DNA of 36,822 bases from Nitrospirota bacterium (GCA_021824065.1 JAKALU010000010.1:1-36822); one strand, 5' to 3'; counted from the first letter of the stretch, positions 9,588-18,436 are shown. Translations and numbers: made by a program. The notes: a model not told the origin generated them from the letters alone.

Positions 9588-10741
9588 TTGACTAAGATTT
9601 TTCCGGCTGTTCTATTAGTGGAGGCATTGATAGCATCCAGAACAGACTTAAACGGGTATCTTGCTGTGATCATCTTTTCAATATTTAGCTTGCCAGTAGC
9701 AATCAGTTTTATTATATTCGGGAATATTCCGTAGCCTGAATGGCCTCTTGCGCCAACAATCTTGTTGGCGCCGGAGACAAGGACATCCAGATACATAGGT
9801 GTGCTTGTTGCAGCCCTTCCCAGATAGATTATCTTTCCATTTACAGACATAGATTTCTCCATTTCAGGAATAGTTACAGGTGCTGCGCCGGCAGCCTCAA
9901 CCTGAACCTCTGCACCCCAGCCGTCTGTAAGTTCCATAACCTTCTCACTGGCTTTGTGCCCATTTAATTTTTCGGAATTAAAAACAAAATCAGCTCCCAG
10001 ATCAGTTGCTATCTTCAGTCTTTCATCAATCCTATCAAAGGCTATGATTTTACTTGCCCCTGCTATCTTTGCCAGGGCAATAGCGCCAAGTCCGATTGGT
10101 CCAACACCGTATACTACCACTGTGGCGCCCGGGTTAAATCCACCCCCTGAAATAAATATGCCGTTGTATGCACAACCAACAGGTTCTATGAGAGCGCCTA
10201 TATCAAATACCATGTCGCCTGCATATACTCTTTCTAAATCATTAATCTTCCAGCAGTATTTTTCTTTTACAGCAATATACTCTGTAAGGGCTCCGTCAGC
10301 GCTCAGGCCTATAAGCTCTATATTTTTGCATTGATTTGGCGACCCGCTCCTGCACGGCTGACAGATTCCACACCACATAATGCTTTCCACAGCTACCTTA
10401 TCACCAACCTTAAGGTTGGCCACCTTGGTGCCGGTTTTTTCAATCACCCCTGAGAACTCATGACCGAGTATGCATGGCAGTTTTGTCAGGCCAGAAAAGA
10501 TTATGTATCCTTCGTTATCAGTCTCGTACAGGTGGGTGTCAGAGCCGCATATGCCGCAGGACTTAACTTTTATGAGCACGTCGTCATCGTTTATATCCGG
10601 AACAGGCACATTTTTGATCTCAAAATGAGGGTTGCGCCATACCTGGCTGCCGATAAGCGCTCTCTTTCTTTTTTTTTCGGTTTCGCTCAGGGGATAACTC
10701 TTCCTCGGCATCCAATCGGCATCTACAATGAGGGCATTCAT
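9581..10741 (-). CDS. Zinc-dependent medium-chain dehydrogenase, scyllo-inosose 3-dehydrogenase-like
   Basis: A 386-residue MDR-family enzyme. It has the catalytic zinc motifs CGICGSDTH and LGHEFSGVIE, the structural zinc cysteines in WCGICQPCRSGSPNQC, and a Rossmann motif VYGVGPIGLGAIALA followed by an acidic residue (IAFDRIDE), which favours NAD. The N-terminal extension MNALIVDADWMPRKSYPLSE and LYETDNEGYIIFSGLTKLP resemble what I recall of scyllo-inosose/inosamine dehydrogenases such as Thermotoga TM0412. That assignment is from memory and is tentative. It overlaps the acyl-CoA ligase gene by 4 nt and probably oxidises a cyclitol or sugar used by the locus. Confidence 0.82.
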   Translation of the reverse strand: MNALIVDADWMPRKSYPLSETEKKRKRALIGSQVWRNPHFEIKNVPVPDINDDDVLIKVKSCGICGSDTHLYETDNEGYIIFSGLTKLPCILGHEFSGVIEKTGTKVANLKVGDKVAVESIMWCGICQPCRSGSPNQCKNIELIGLSADGALTEYIAVKEKYCWKINDLERVYAGDMVFDIGALIEPVGCAYNGIFISGGGFNPGATVVVYGVGPIGLGAIALAKIAGASKIIAFDRIDERLKIATDLGADFVFNSEKLNGHKASEKVMELTDGWGAEVQVEAAGAAPVTIPEMEKSMSVNGKIIYLGRAATSTPMYLDVLVSGANKIVGARGHSGYGIFPNIIKLIATGKLNIEKMITARYPFKSVLDAINASTNRTAGKILVKI

Positions 10742-12291
10742 ATCGTTTCCAACTGCAATTCCTTTTTGTTGATTTTTCCGCTCCCGATCTTTGGCAGGCT
10801 ATCTCGAAATTCCACTATTCGAGGCACTTTATAATGAGCCATTCTTTCTCTACAGAAATCTATTATCTCTTTTTCTATTAATCCTTTACCATTTTTAGCG
10901 ACTATGATTGCCTTGGGCACTTCTCCCCGGAGCCTGTCCTTTGCAGATACCACGGCTGCTTCCTTTATATCTGGATGTTCTGTCAATACCCGTTCAATCT
11001 CCATTGGATATACTTTCAGCCCGGCTACTTTCATCATACCTGCTTTCCTATCCACAAAATAGAAGTTATTCTCCTTATCTTTTTTGCCCAGATCACTGCT
11101 GTAATACCAGCCATCTCTAAAGCATTGACTGTTTATCGAATCTTCATAATAATTCTGGACAACTGCTGGACCTTTGAATATCATCTCGCCAATCTCACCA
11201 TTGCCAAGTTCTTTTCCATCGTCATCTACTATCCTTACCTCATAGGTAGGACAGGGCTTGCCCACTGACCCGTATACCTGCTTCTCTCCCGGGATATTGG
11301 CAATAGCAATACCTGTTGTCTCTGTGCTCCCCCAGACAGGAATAATAGGGACTCCAACCTTTCGCTCAAATGCCTTGATAATATCTTCTCTGGTATACAT
11401 GCCGCCGCTTTCCGGTAGCCATAACGAACTCAAATCGTATGGCTTATGCGCCAAGGTCTCTAACAGCATTTCATACATTGGCACAAGCCCCATCATACAC
11501 GTGACCCTGTGGTCATAAATTGTTTTAGCCAGTGACTTAGGCTGTACACTATCCAGTAGAACCATTGTTCCTCCCAGATAGAGGGGTCTGGCAAAAAACT
11601 CGTGTGGGTGAGCAAAGGGCGCAAACATACACAGGTGGACATCATCGGGGGTTAATTTCAAGGCACTTACAGAAGCGATGGTATTCCAATATATATGTGA
11701 ATAAGTTGTAACAGCGCCCTTGGAATTCCCCGTAGAACCAGAGGTATAGTTGAGATAAACAACATCATTTTCGTTAATGTCGAGCGAGGGGTCATCAGAG
11801 TCCCTGCCTTTTAGCATTTCCTCCCAGGAGAGGTTATCTTCTGCTTTACTTTCACCAACAACTATAATCAGGATTTTTAGGCCAGGAGGAACGGACTGTC
11901 TCGCAAGTTCTAAAAATTGGTTATGGACGATAAGACATCTCGGCGAAGTACTGTCCATGATGTTGCTAATCTTATCACATGGGAGTTCAAAATTGATGGG
12001 GACTGCAATACCATGACCTTTTGCGATAGAGAGAAACCCTATAACAAGCTCGGGAACTCTCGGGAGCATCAAGCCAACTCTGTCACCTTTTCTGAGGCCC
12101 ACGGCTATCAAGGCATTAGCCATCCTGTTTACAGTCTCATTCAGTTCTTTATAGGTAATATTGCTGTCACGGTAGGTGATGGCTGTCTTTTCCGGGATCT
12201 TCTTTGCATTGTGCTCAAGCATTCTTACAAATGTCATATTGTGCCTGCTCAATCCTGATTTATCTTCGAATTGTGCGCCTTGATCAATCAT
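10738..12291 (-). CDS. AMP-forming acyl-CoA synthetase/ligase
   Basis: A 517-residue adenylate-forming enzyme that activates a carboxylate as acyl-AMP and transfers it to CoA or a carrier. Motifs in order: YLNYTSGSTGNSKGAV (P-loop-like A3), PVWGSTETTGIA (A5), FRDGWYYSSDLG (A7), DRKAGMMKVAGLKVYP (A8) and PKIGSGKINKKEL (A10, with the catalytic Lys). The substrate cannot be read. Placement in a polysaccharide locus recalls acyl-CoA ligases of exosortase-type EPS clusters, but no exosortase is present here. It lies 4 nt after the sugar-transferase fusion and overlaps the dehydrogenase. It may supply an acyl donor for the acyltransferase downstream. Confidence 0.88.
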   Translation of the reverse strand: MIDQGAQFEDKSGLSRHNMTFVRMLEHNAKKIPEKTAITYRDSNITYKELNETVNRMANALIAVGLRKGDRVGLMLPRVPELVIGFLSIAKGHGIAVPINFELPCDKISNIMDSTSPRCLIVHNQFLELARQSVPPGLKILIIVVGESKAEDNLSWEEMLKGRDSDDPSLDINENDVVYLNYTSGSTGNSKGAVTTYSHIYWNTIASVSALKLTPDDVHLCMFAPFAHPHEFFARPLYLGGTMVLLDSVQPKSLAKTIYDHRVTCMMGLVPMYEMLLETLAHKPYDLSSLWLPESGGMYTREDIIKAFERKVGVPIIPVWGSTETTGIAIANIPGEKQVYGSVGKPCPTYEVRIVDDDGKELGNGEIGEMIFKGPAVVQNYYEDSINSQCFRDGWYYSSDLGKKDKENNFYFVDRKAGMMKVAGLKVYPMEIERVLTEHPDIKEAAVVSAKDRLRGEVPKAIIVAKNGKGLIEKEIIDFCRERMAHYKVPRIVEFRDSLPKIGSGKINKKELQLETI

Positions 12292-12295
12292 CGAA

Positions 12296-14065
12296 TCAAT
12301 ATGCCCCTACTTTTTTCAGGACAATTTTTATCGTATTGAATAATATCTTTATATCCAGCCAGAGAGATTGGTTCTTTACATAGAATACATCGTATCTTAT
12401 CCAGTCGTGGAAGGATGCATCGCTCCTGCCCTGTATCTGCCATAGTCCTGTTATGCCGGGAAGCACCTTCAGTCTTGTATCACGCCAGCTCGGGCTGAAT
12501 TGCATCTCATCCATTATTAATGGCCTTGGACCAACAAGACTCATTTCTCCTTTAAGGACATTTAATAGCTGGGGAAGTTCGTCAAAGCTGGTCTTGCGCA
12601 ATATTCTTCCGAGTCTCGTAACTCTCGGATCATTTGTAATCTTAAACATGGGACCGTCAATTTCATTCAGAGAAATTAGTTCTTTGTGGAGTACTTCAGC
12701 ATTGGCGACCATTGTCCTGAACTTTATCATCTTGAACAACCTGCCATTTTTACCACATCTCTTCTGTTTAAAACAGGCAGGACCCGGTGAGTCTATTTTT
12801 ATTGCTGCGGCTATTATCAAAAACAGGGGTGAAAGTAAAACAGTCCCGATGGTCGAAAGAGCTATATCCATCATCCTCTTTACTATTTTGTATGTCTTCT
12901 GTCTTGTTGCCGATATAGCATCAGATAAATCAATAGTGCCCTTTATGCTGTAATCCGAGGGGATAAGGTTGGCATCTCCAACGCTCAGACCATTTAATAC
13001 GATCATGTTTTTGATATAAGAATTGTTTGGAATAGTAGATCCTTCGCCTATTATAGAATGCTCAATCTTTGTCCCTCCTGATAAAGATATGCCATCCCAT
13101 AGTATGCTCTCACGAATAAGAACCCCCTGGGATATTTGACATCCGTTGCCAATAACTGCCGGTCCAATTATTTGAGCCCAATCTTTTATTGTGCAACCAT
13201 CTCCTATGACAACCGGGCCCAGAACATAAGCCTTGGGAGATATAGTTACGTTTTTCCCTGCCCAGACTCTTTCTGCTACCTCTTCCATATTTTCAGGATA
13301 GAAAGTATGGTTCCCGTTCTCTGTAAGAACTGCCCTCTGAACTCTGATGTAATCATTTGCACTATTTATGCATTGATAAATGCCCTCTATTTCGAAAGCC
13401 GATACATTTAGCGATTCTTTTTGTAACGCCGGGATAAGTTGCTCTTTAATATCCATATAACCGTTTTTGTTAATAAATCTAAGGACTACCGGGTCAAAGA
13501 TATACATACCGCTTGATCTCCATGTCCATGGCAATTTTGTATCCATCGAGGAATGGATTATATGGAAACTCCTTATCTTGCTGTCTGGAGCAACTTCAAC
13601 ATGCTCTAATGTCTTATTGCTTATAGTATCCTTGTATATCCCTACTGTTACTGCTGACCGCATTTTATGATGAAACTCAACAGCCTTGCTTAAATTAATA
13701 TCTTCTATAAAAGTACTGTCATTAATTACGACAAAAGTTTCTCCGCCGATAAATCCCTCCAGATCTTTTATAGCACCTGCTGTGCCTCGCGGTTCATCCT
13801 CTATGTGGAAATGTATTTTTATATCAGGAGAATTATATCCTTTAAGTTTGTCAGGAATTTCATTGTTTTTTGATGTGGCTATCATTACCTCCTCTATTCC
13901 ATTGTTCCTTAACGAATCAATTGTAAACTCAATGAGAGGTCGGTTAATAACGGGGAGCATCCAGGTAGGACGGTACTTGTCAAGAGGACTTAATTTGGTC
14001 TTCTGACCTCCTGCCAGTATTACAGCCTTTTTAACCCGAAGGTTAGCTGGAAAATCGTTCATCAT
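12296..14065 (-). CDS. Nucleotidyltransferase-like / hexapeptide repeat / phosphoglycosyl transferase fusion
   Basis: A 589-residue three-part protein. Residues 10-240 have an NDP-sugar pyrophosphorylase fold ([20 protein letters not shown]). Residues about 265-370 are left-handed beta-helix hexapeptide repeats ([20 protein letters not shown] and similar). Residues about 385-589 are a bacterial sugar transferase: one membrane re-entrant helix, [21 protein letters not shown], the catalytic pair in [20 protein letters not shown] and [13 protein letters not shown]. The C-terminal part should load the first sugar phosphate on undecaprenyl phosphate. In the N-terminal part the usual GTRL is KTKL, the RPK lysine is Thr (RPTWML) and NGD is NDS, so that domain may be inactive. 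It overlaps the UDP-xylose synthase gene by 4 nt. Confidence 0.88.
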   Translation of the reverse strand: MMNDFPANLRVKKAVILAGGQKTKLSPLDKYRPTWMLPVINRPLIEFTIDSLRNNGIEEVMIATSKNNEIPDKLKGYNSPDIKIHFHIEDEPRGTAGAIKDLEGFIGGETFVVINDSTFIEDINLSKAVEFHHKMRSAVTVGIYKDTISNKTLEHVEVAPDSKIRSFHIIHSSMDTKLPWTWRSSGMYIFDPVVLRFINKNGYMDIKEQLIPALQKESLNVSAFEIEGIYQCINSANDYIRVQRAVLTENGNHTFYPENMEEVAERVWAGKNVTISPKAYVLGPVVIGDGCTIKDWAQIIGPAVIGNGCQISQGVLIRESILWDGISLSGGTKIEHSIIGEGSTIPNNSYIKNMIVLNGLSVGDANLIPSDYSIKGTIDLSDAISATRQKTYKIVKRMMDIALSTIGTVLLSPLFLIIAAAIKIDSPGPACFKQKRCGKNGRLFKMIKFRTMVANAEVLHKELISLNEIDGPMFKITNDPRVTRLGRILRKTSFDELPQLLNVLKGEMSLVGPRPLIMDEMQFSPSWRDTRLKVLPGITGLWQIQGRSDASFHDWIRYDVFYVKNQSLWLDIKILFNTIKIVLKKVGAY

Positions 14066-15006
14066 AAGTCCTTAAAGTATGCAATGGTTTTTTTGAGTCC
14101 GTCTTCAATATTATTACGAGGCTTCCAATTCAATTTTTCTTTAGCCAGGGAAATATCCGGTTGCCTTTGTTTGGGATCATCCTGAGGCAATGGCTGAAAG
14201 ATTATCTTTGATTTAGCCCCTGTTATATCAATTATCTTCTTAGCGAGTCTGAGGATTGATAGTTCTGTAGGATTTCCTAAGTTTACAGGCCCTGTAAACT
14301 TGTCAGGGCTTTCCATGAGTTTTAAAAATCCTTCAATCATGTCATCCACATAGCAAAAACTTCTTGTCTGGCTGCCATCACCATAAACAGTTATGTCATC
14401 CCCTCTCAAAGCCTGCATTATAAAATTACTGACAACCCGCCCGTCATTAGGATGCATCCTGGGCCCGAATGTATTAAAGATCCTGGCAACCTTTATCCTG
14501 AGTTTGTGTTGGCGGTGGTAGTCAAAAAATAGGGTTTCAGCACAACGTTTTCCTTCGTCATAGCAAGCCCTTAACCCGACCGGGTTAACATTCCCCCAAT
14601 AAGTTTCAAGCTGGGGATGCACAGTGGGGTCACCATAAACCTCTGAAGTTGACGCCTGCAGTATTTTCGCCTTTAATCTCTTAGCCAGACCGAGCATATT
14701 AATAGCCCCGTGCACTGAGGTCTTTGTTGTCTGAACAGGATCAAACTGATAATGTATCGGTGAGGCAGGGCAGGCCAGATTATATATCTCGTCCACCTCA
14801 ACGTATAGTGGGAAACAAATGTCGTGGCGGAGTACTTCAAAGCGCGGGTTCGTTAAGAGATGGGCAATATTAGAACGCCTGCCTGTATAAAAATTGTCAA
14901 TACAGAGAACCTCATGCTTATCGTTTAGTAGCCTTTCGCAGAGATGCGAGCCTAAAAATCCAGCACCGCCGGTAACAAGAATCCTTTTGCCAGAATAATT
15001 TTTCAT
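14062..15006 (-). CDS. UDP-glucuronate decarboxylase (UDP-xylose synthase)
   Basis: A 314-residue extended short-chain dehydrogenase that oxidises, decarboxylates and re-reduces UDP-glucuronate to UDP-xylose. The NAD motif is [12 protein letters not shown] (11-22). UXS-specific blocks are [20 protein letters not shown], the catalytic Ser/Thr in [10 protein letters not shown], the YxxxK pair in [11 protein letters not shown], and [20 protein letters not shown]. It is the first gene of the polysaccharide operon, and it implies xylose or a derivative in the product. The ribosome binding site AAAGGT is close to the ATG and poor. Confidence 0.92.
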   Translation of the reverse strand: MKNYSGKRILVTGGAGFLGSHLCERLLNDKHEVLCIDNFYTGRRSNIAHLLTNPRFEVLRHDICFPLYVEVDEIYNLACPASPIHYQFDPVQTTKTSVHGAINMLGLAKRLKAKILQASTSEVYGDPTVHPQLETYWGNVNPVGLRACYDEGKRCAETLFFDYHRQHKLRIKVARIFNTFGPRMHPNDGRVVSNFIMQALRGDDITVYGDGSQTRSFCYVDDMIEGFLKLMESPDKFTGPVNLGNPTELSILRLAKKIIDITGAKSKIIFQPLPQDDPKQRQPDISLAKEKLNWKPRNNIEDGLKKTIAYFKDL

Positions 15007-15103
15007 ACCTTTTATAAGCCCTTTCTTTTTTATCAGGAAGATTTAAATTTTTTTTATATAAAACAATAGTTATCAGACCATATCCTGATTAACAGCCTAT
15101 ATA

Positions 15104-15134
15104 TAGATATCTCACACAACATTCCTCATGTCAA
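15104..15134 (-). promoter_or_regulatory. Candidate sigma-70 promoter of the polysaccharide operon
   Basis: On the minus strand a perfect TTGACA (15129-15134) is followed 17-19 nt later by GATATC/TATCTA-like -10 sequence. Transcription would begin near 15098 and leave a leader of about 90 nt that contains the small inverted repeat ATCAG-N8-CTGAT. The rest of the 163-nt gap up to the regulator gene is AT-rich without a clear terminator. Confidence 0.45.
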
Positions 15135-15169
15135 GGTAAAATTCACACTGTATTTTCTATAAGCATACT

Positions 15170-15841
15170 TTAAACAGACCGTTTCACTGCATCCCGTGCA
15201 ATCAGGATATAATCATCATGCTCTTTAATAACGCCTTTTGAGACAAGCACCTTCATGCATTTTGATACAGCCTCTCTCGATGCACCTATCCGTGAGGCAA
15301 GCTCTTTGTGGGTTAACCTCTTGCTCTTTAAATAATCTTTACCGCCAATCTTGCCCTCTACCTCTGCAGCATTAAGAAGAGTTTTTATAAGTCTATCGCT
15401 CACCTCAAGGAATGCGAGAGACTCGATCATAGCATCAGAGTTCCTCAACCTCTCAACCAATGTAATCATTAGTTCAACAGCTATCTTTGAGTCCTCAAGA
15501 AGCAGATCTAAAAATATGTTTCTTTTTAAGACAGCTAACTCGGAATCCTCATCTGCTACTATAGTGGCTGATCTTCCTTTGCCATCGAGAAGACTGAATT
15601 CACCAAAGAAGTTACCGCTTTCAAAATAGGCAAGCACAATTTCGGAGCCCTGTTCATCTATAAGAACGGCTTTGAGTCTTCCTGAAACGACAATATAGAG
15701 GTCTGTGCTAAGGTCGGTCTTGTAAAAAACTGCATCACCTTTCTTGTAAAAGGCGCTTTTACATCTTGAGGCTATTTCTTTGAGTTGAGCCTCTTTAAGA
15801 TGTTTAAATATAGGGATATTCTTAATGTATTCGATGAGCAT
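15170..15841 (-). CDS. Crp/Fnr-family transcriptional regulator
   Basis: A 223-residue regulator with an N-terminal cyclic-nucleotide-binding barrel (about 12-125) and a C-terminal winged helix-turn-helix (KRLTHKELASRIGASREAVSKCMKVL, split about 173-200). The phosphate-binding cassette reads FGEFSLLDGKGRSAT (79-93), with the Gly-Glu and Arg-Ser positions of cAMP/cGMP-binding members, so a cyclic nucleotide ligand is plausible. It lacks the four-cysteine Fe-S set of FNR. It stands between the polysaccharide operon and a sigma-54 promoter and could control the former; that is inference. The ribosome binding site (AACTAAAG) is weak. Confidence 0.88.
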   Translation of the reverse strand: MLIEYIKNIPIFKHLKEAQLKEIASRCKSAFYKKGDAVFYKTDLSTDLYIVVSGRLKAVLIDEQGSEIVLAYFESGNFFGEFSLLDGKGRSATIVADEDSELAVLKRNIFLDLLLEDSKIAVELMITLVERLRNSDAMIESLAFLEVSDRLIKTLLNAAEVEGKIGGKDYLKSKRLTHKELASRIGASREAVSKCMKVLVSKGVIKEHDDYILIARDAVKRSV

Positions 15842-15983
15842 CTTTAGTTGTCACGTCTGATAGGTTGCCTCTGGCATGGCTATAGTCTTACATATTTCTG
15901 GTGATTATAGTATTCAAGGTATTCTATAAAGTATTTTCTCATCATTATTGTAGTCATTGTCTTCCGTTCAGCTTCACAAGTAT

Positions 15984-15999
15984 TGCAATAACAGTGCCA
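15984..15999 (-). promoter_or_regulatory. Sigma-54 (-24/-12) promoter upstream of the Crp-like gene
   Basis: The minus strand reads TGGCACTGTTATTGCA. TGGCAC, five bases, TTGCA matches the RpoN consensus, with exactly ten bases between the invariant GG and GC. Transcription would start near 15973, giving a leader of about 130 nt before the regulator ATG at 15841. Such promoters need an enhancer-binding protein; none is encoded in the window. Confidence 0.65.
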
Positions 16000-16022
16000 A
16001 AGATACGCAGAAAAATTATTGC

Positions 16023-16037
16023 TAAATCAATGATTTA
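16023..16037. promoter_or_regulatory. Palindrome TAAATCA-A-TGATTTA, candidate operator
   Basis: A perfect 15-bp inverted repeat about 25 bp upstream of the -24 element of the sigma-54 promoter. It could bind a dimeric regulator, for instance the Crp/Fnr protein itself or an enhancer-binding protein. No experimental support. Confidence 0.35.
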
Positions 16038-16039
16038 AG

Positions 16040-16061
16040 TTACACAAAAAAATAAGTGTGA
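16040..16061. promoter_or_regulatory. Imperfect inverted repeat TTACAC-N10-GTGTGA, candidate operator
   Basis: Six-base arms with one mismatch spanning 22 bp, the footprint of a Crp-family dimer, directly beside the palindrome at 16023-16037. The arms do not match the E. coli TGTGA-N6-TCACA site in orientation. Confidence 0.25.
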
Positions 16062-16198
16062 CATTTTTAATCCATCTATGGGTAAAAAATACTCACTGTC
16101 TACACCTCTTCACGCTTAAGTTTACCATATTCGCAATTCTTTTTATCTGCACCCCGTGTCATGATGTTTAAAATGCAGCCTCTCTGATATTTTTAAAA

Positions 16199-16207
16199 TG
16201 ATATAAT
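16199..16207 (+). promoter_or_regulatory. Extended -10 giving a possibly leaderless aminotransferase mRNA
   Basis: TGATATAAT is an extended -10 whose last base is only 6 nt before the ATG at 16214, so the expected transcription start falls on or next to the start codon. No Shine-Dalgarno sequence is present upstream. Confidence 0.5.
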
Positions 16208-16213
16208 GAATGC

Positions 16214-17098
16214 ATGTATGTTTATATTAATGATGGAATAGTTCCTGCCTCTGATGCAAAGATCTCTGTATTTGACCACGGTTTCCTCTACGGAGACGGA
16301 GTATATGAAACAATGAGGGCATACGATGGTGTGGTCTTTATGATCGAGGAGCATATTAAAAGACTTTTCCGTTCAGCATCAATGATCAGACTTGATATTG
16401 CAAGGGATGCTGGCTCTGTCAGAACTGCCATATATAGAACTCTTTCTGCAAACTCTCTTAAAAGTGCATACATGCGGCTGACAGTTTCAAGGGGTTATGG
16501 CCCTGTTGGCCTTGACCCTGAACTCTGTAAAAAGCCGACATTTATAATTATTGCTGAGGAGTTCAGGGAATATCCTGAAACATATTATGAAAATGGTATC
16601 AGGGTGATAATCGCTGAGACAAGAAGAAACCTTACAACGGCAATCAATCCCCAGATAAAATCTCTTAATTTTTTGAATAACATTCTTGCAAAGGTAGAGG
16701 CAAAAGAAAAGGGCGCTTATGAGGCGTTTATGTTAAATGCATCAGGTCATCTCACAGAGGGTACAATAAGCAATCTGTTTTTTGTTAAGGATGATATCCT
16801 GTGCACACCATCTGTTGAATGCGGAATCCTTGACGGGATAACAAGGGCAATTGTAATAGACCTCGCTGCAAGAAATGGGATTACAGTCAGGGAGGGGAGA
16901 TTCACTCAGGATGAACTATACAGGGCATCAGAGGTATTTATAACAAATACTACAGCCGAGGTGATGTCTGCCTGCAGGGTCGATAATGTAGATTTCATGA
17001 TTGGAGACGTATCAGGGCTGCTGCTGAAAGAGTACAGAAAAGAGGTTGATGCATATGTCAAAGAGAAAAGAGGAGAAAGCCCGTCTCTGCGGGAGTAA
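16214..17098 (+). CDS. ilvE: Class IV PLP aminotransferase (branched-chain type)
   Basis: A 294-residue fold-type IV aminotransferase. The N-terminus MYVYINDGIVPASDAKISVF and HGFLYGDGVYETMRAY are family hallmarks. The PLP lysine is in INPQIKSLNFLNN (about residue 156) and the cofactor-binding Glu in GHLTEGTISNLFF. It most likely interconverts branched-chain amino acids and keto acids, which would fit the ilvC/leuA genes elsewhere in the window. A D-alanine aminotransferase or aminodeoxychorismate lyase cannot be ruled out. The ATG at 16214 has no ribosome binding site and may begin a leaderless mRNA. Confidence 0.85.
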   Translation: MYVYINDGIVPASDAKISVFDHGFLYGDGVYETMRAYDGVVFMIEEHIKRLFRSASMIRLDIARDAGSVRTAIYRTLSANSLKSAYMRLTVSRGYGPVGLDPELCKKPTFIIIAEEFREYPETYYENGIRVIIAETRRNLTTAINPQIKSLNFLNNILAKVEAKEKGAYEAFMLNASGHLTEGTISNLFFVKDDILCTPSVECGILDGITRAIVIDLAARNGITVREGRFTQDELYRASEVFITNTTAEVMSACRVDNVDFMIGDVSGLLLKEYRKEVDAYVKEKRGESPSLRE

Positions 17099-17100
17099 TA

Positions 17101-17138
17101 TTGCGAGACTCATAACAGCGGACAAACGGAACTCGCAA
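17101..17138. terminator. Hairpin between convergent genes
   Basis: TTGCGAG (17101-17107) and CTCGCAA (17132-17138) are perfect complements around a 24-nt loop, in the 50-nt gap between the convergent aminotransferase and HATPase genes. The loop is long and no T-run follows, so this is a weak terminator call. Confidence 0.25.
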
Positions 17139-17148
17139 GCCCGGCAGA

Positions 17149-17694
17149 TTAGTTTGCAGCAATGCCTTTCAAGCCATCCCGGATATCTTCTCTTATAGCC
17201 ACAATTACATCCGGAGAATTCAATGGTATATCTCCGAGTTCTGACCTGATTTCTCTTGTGTCTATGGAATAAGTATTGCTGTTCCGTCTATGTTCATAAA
17301 GGAAATCGATCTCAGGATTACCAGCAATCAACACAATTAATGTATCAGTAATATTTCCCAATGGCTTTCTGTCAATATGGCTGTGTTTAAAATAGGCATG
17401 GACTACTGTCCCTACACCTTTCTCTGACGTAATAGAGATATCTCCTTCAGCCTCTCTTGCCGACTGGGCAAGCAAAGACAATCCAAGGCCAACCCTCCTT
17501 GTCTTTCGGGTGGTATAAAATGGATCCATAACCTTTTTCAATGTATCAGGGTCTATCCCTTTGCCATTGTCTTTTATTTCTATGGAAAAGATATCCTTTT
17601 TCATGTCCTCAATGATTATTATCTCGATCCTTCTTGCCCCAGCAGCAATAGAGTTTTCTACGATGTCAAGTATATGCAATGAAAGTTCTTCCAT
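17149..17694 (-). CDS. HATPase-domain protein (anti-sigma/histidine-kinase-like ATPase)
   Basis: A 181-residue protein with a GHKL ATP-binding domain: N-box HILDIVENSIAAGA, G1 box IKDNGKGIDPD, F-box DPFYTT and G2 box GLGLSLLAQSA. There is no phosphoacceptor His domain, so it is a kinase-type ATPase alone, followed by a C-terminal region of about 80 residues of unknown role. I choose the ATG at 17694 (MEELSLHILD), 1 nt after the PHP stop (TGAAATG), over an upstream TTG that would overlap that gene by 29 nt. It is last in the NuoEFG-like operon. Similar proteins sit beside [FeFe]-hydrogenase HydABC genes in Thermotoga and clostridia. Confidence 0.82.
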   Translation of the reverse strand: MEELSLHILDIVENSIAAGARRIEIIIIEDMKKDIFSIEIKDNGKGIDPDTLKKVMDPFYTTRKTRRVGLGLSLLAQSAREAEGDISITSEKGVGTVVHAYFKHSHIDRKPLGNITDTLIVLIAGNPEIDFLYEHRRNSNTYSIDTREIRSELGDIPLNSPDVIVAIREDIRDGLKGIAAN

Positions 17695-17695
17695 T

Positions 17696-18436
17696 TCAAT
17701 ATATAACCTTTCTTCCTTCAACACCTTTTAAAGCAAGACAAAGTTCCTCAAATGTCGAATGTTCCATAAAAAGACCTGTTGAAACCCTTCCTACATCATC
17801 AAGTTTATGTGCATCGGATGACGTAATCCACGGGATATGGCTGTATTCCCTGAATCTTTTTTTTGCCTCACCTATAGATGTGTTGTAAGAGATTTCGAGG
17901 GCATCCAGTTTCAAGTCAGGCGGGATAAAGCCGAGTTGCCCTATAATCCCGAATCCTTCCCTGTCAATATGAGCTGCAATTGCGAGACCGCCAAAATAAT
18001 GTATGACCTCTACTATTCTGCTAACCGAAAGACGAGTTGATCCTATTAACAGCCTTTTGTTAAAACCGAGAACTTCGTCTTCTTCATTTACAACAACCTG
18101 CATACCAAATACCTCTTCGTCATTTTCTTCGGGCTGGAGATTCTCATAAACTATATCCTGCATCTTCAGGGCATCAGCTATATTGCCAAAAAGACCAAGG
18201 ATATGAACTTCTTCAGAAGAAGTTATCTCGATGCCGGTAATCGCATTTATTCCCTTTTCTTTAGCCAGTCTTTTTGCAACCTCTGCATTCTCTACAGAGT
18301 TGTGGTCGCATATCGCAATTATATTCAGACCCAGAGATGATGCCTTCTCTGCAATTCGTAATGGAGTCATTAATAAGTCAGCACACGGCGAGAGGCAGGT
18401 ATGTATATGGAGGTCTGCCCTGAACTCTACTGGCAT
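17696..18436 (-). CDS. PHP-domain metal-dependent phosphoesterase
   Basis: A 246-residue PHP-family protein with the metal-binding motifs DLHIHTCLSPCAD (about 8-20), ICDHNSVENAE (HN motif), IAAHIDREGFG and ITSSDAHKLDD. The ordered His/Asp residues for a trinuclear metal site are present, so it is probably an active phosphoesterase; the substrate is unknown. It overlaps the DRTGG-like gene upstream by 10 nt and is followed after 1 nt by the HATPase gene. Homologues accompany HydABC-type operons and have been thought to act in signalling or cofactor handling; no direct evidence here. Confidence 0.87.
   Translation of the reverse strand: MPVEFRADLHIHTCLSPCADLLMTPLRIAEKASSLGLNIIAICDHNSVENAEVAKRLAKEKGINAITGIEITSSEEVHILGLFGNIADALKMQDIVYENLQPEENDEEVFGMQVVVNEEDEVLGFNKRLLIGSTRLSVSRIVEVIHYFGGLAIAAHIDREGFGIIGQLGFIPPDLKLDALEISYNTSIGEAKKRFREYSHIPWITSSDAHKLDDVGRVSTGLFMEHSTFEELCLALKGVEGRKVIY

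Larger units (their letters stand above)
15842..16213. other. 372-nt divergent intergenic region
   Basis: No gene is visible. It separates the Crp-like gene (leftward) from the aminotransferase (rightward). It holds a sigma-54 type promoter facing left (15984-15999), a TATAAT facing left at 15904-15909, two inverted repeats (16023-16037 and 16040-16061) and an extended -10 facing right that ends 6 nt before the aminotransferase ATG. TATTGCAATA at 15981-15990 is a perfect palindrome overlapping the -12 element. Confidence 0.6.

Noticed and set aside
12453-12953. Plus-strand open frame of 166 codons
   Set aside because: Antisense to the phosphoglycosyl transferase domain; no independent motif.
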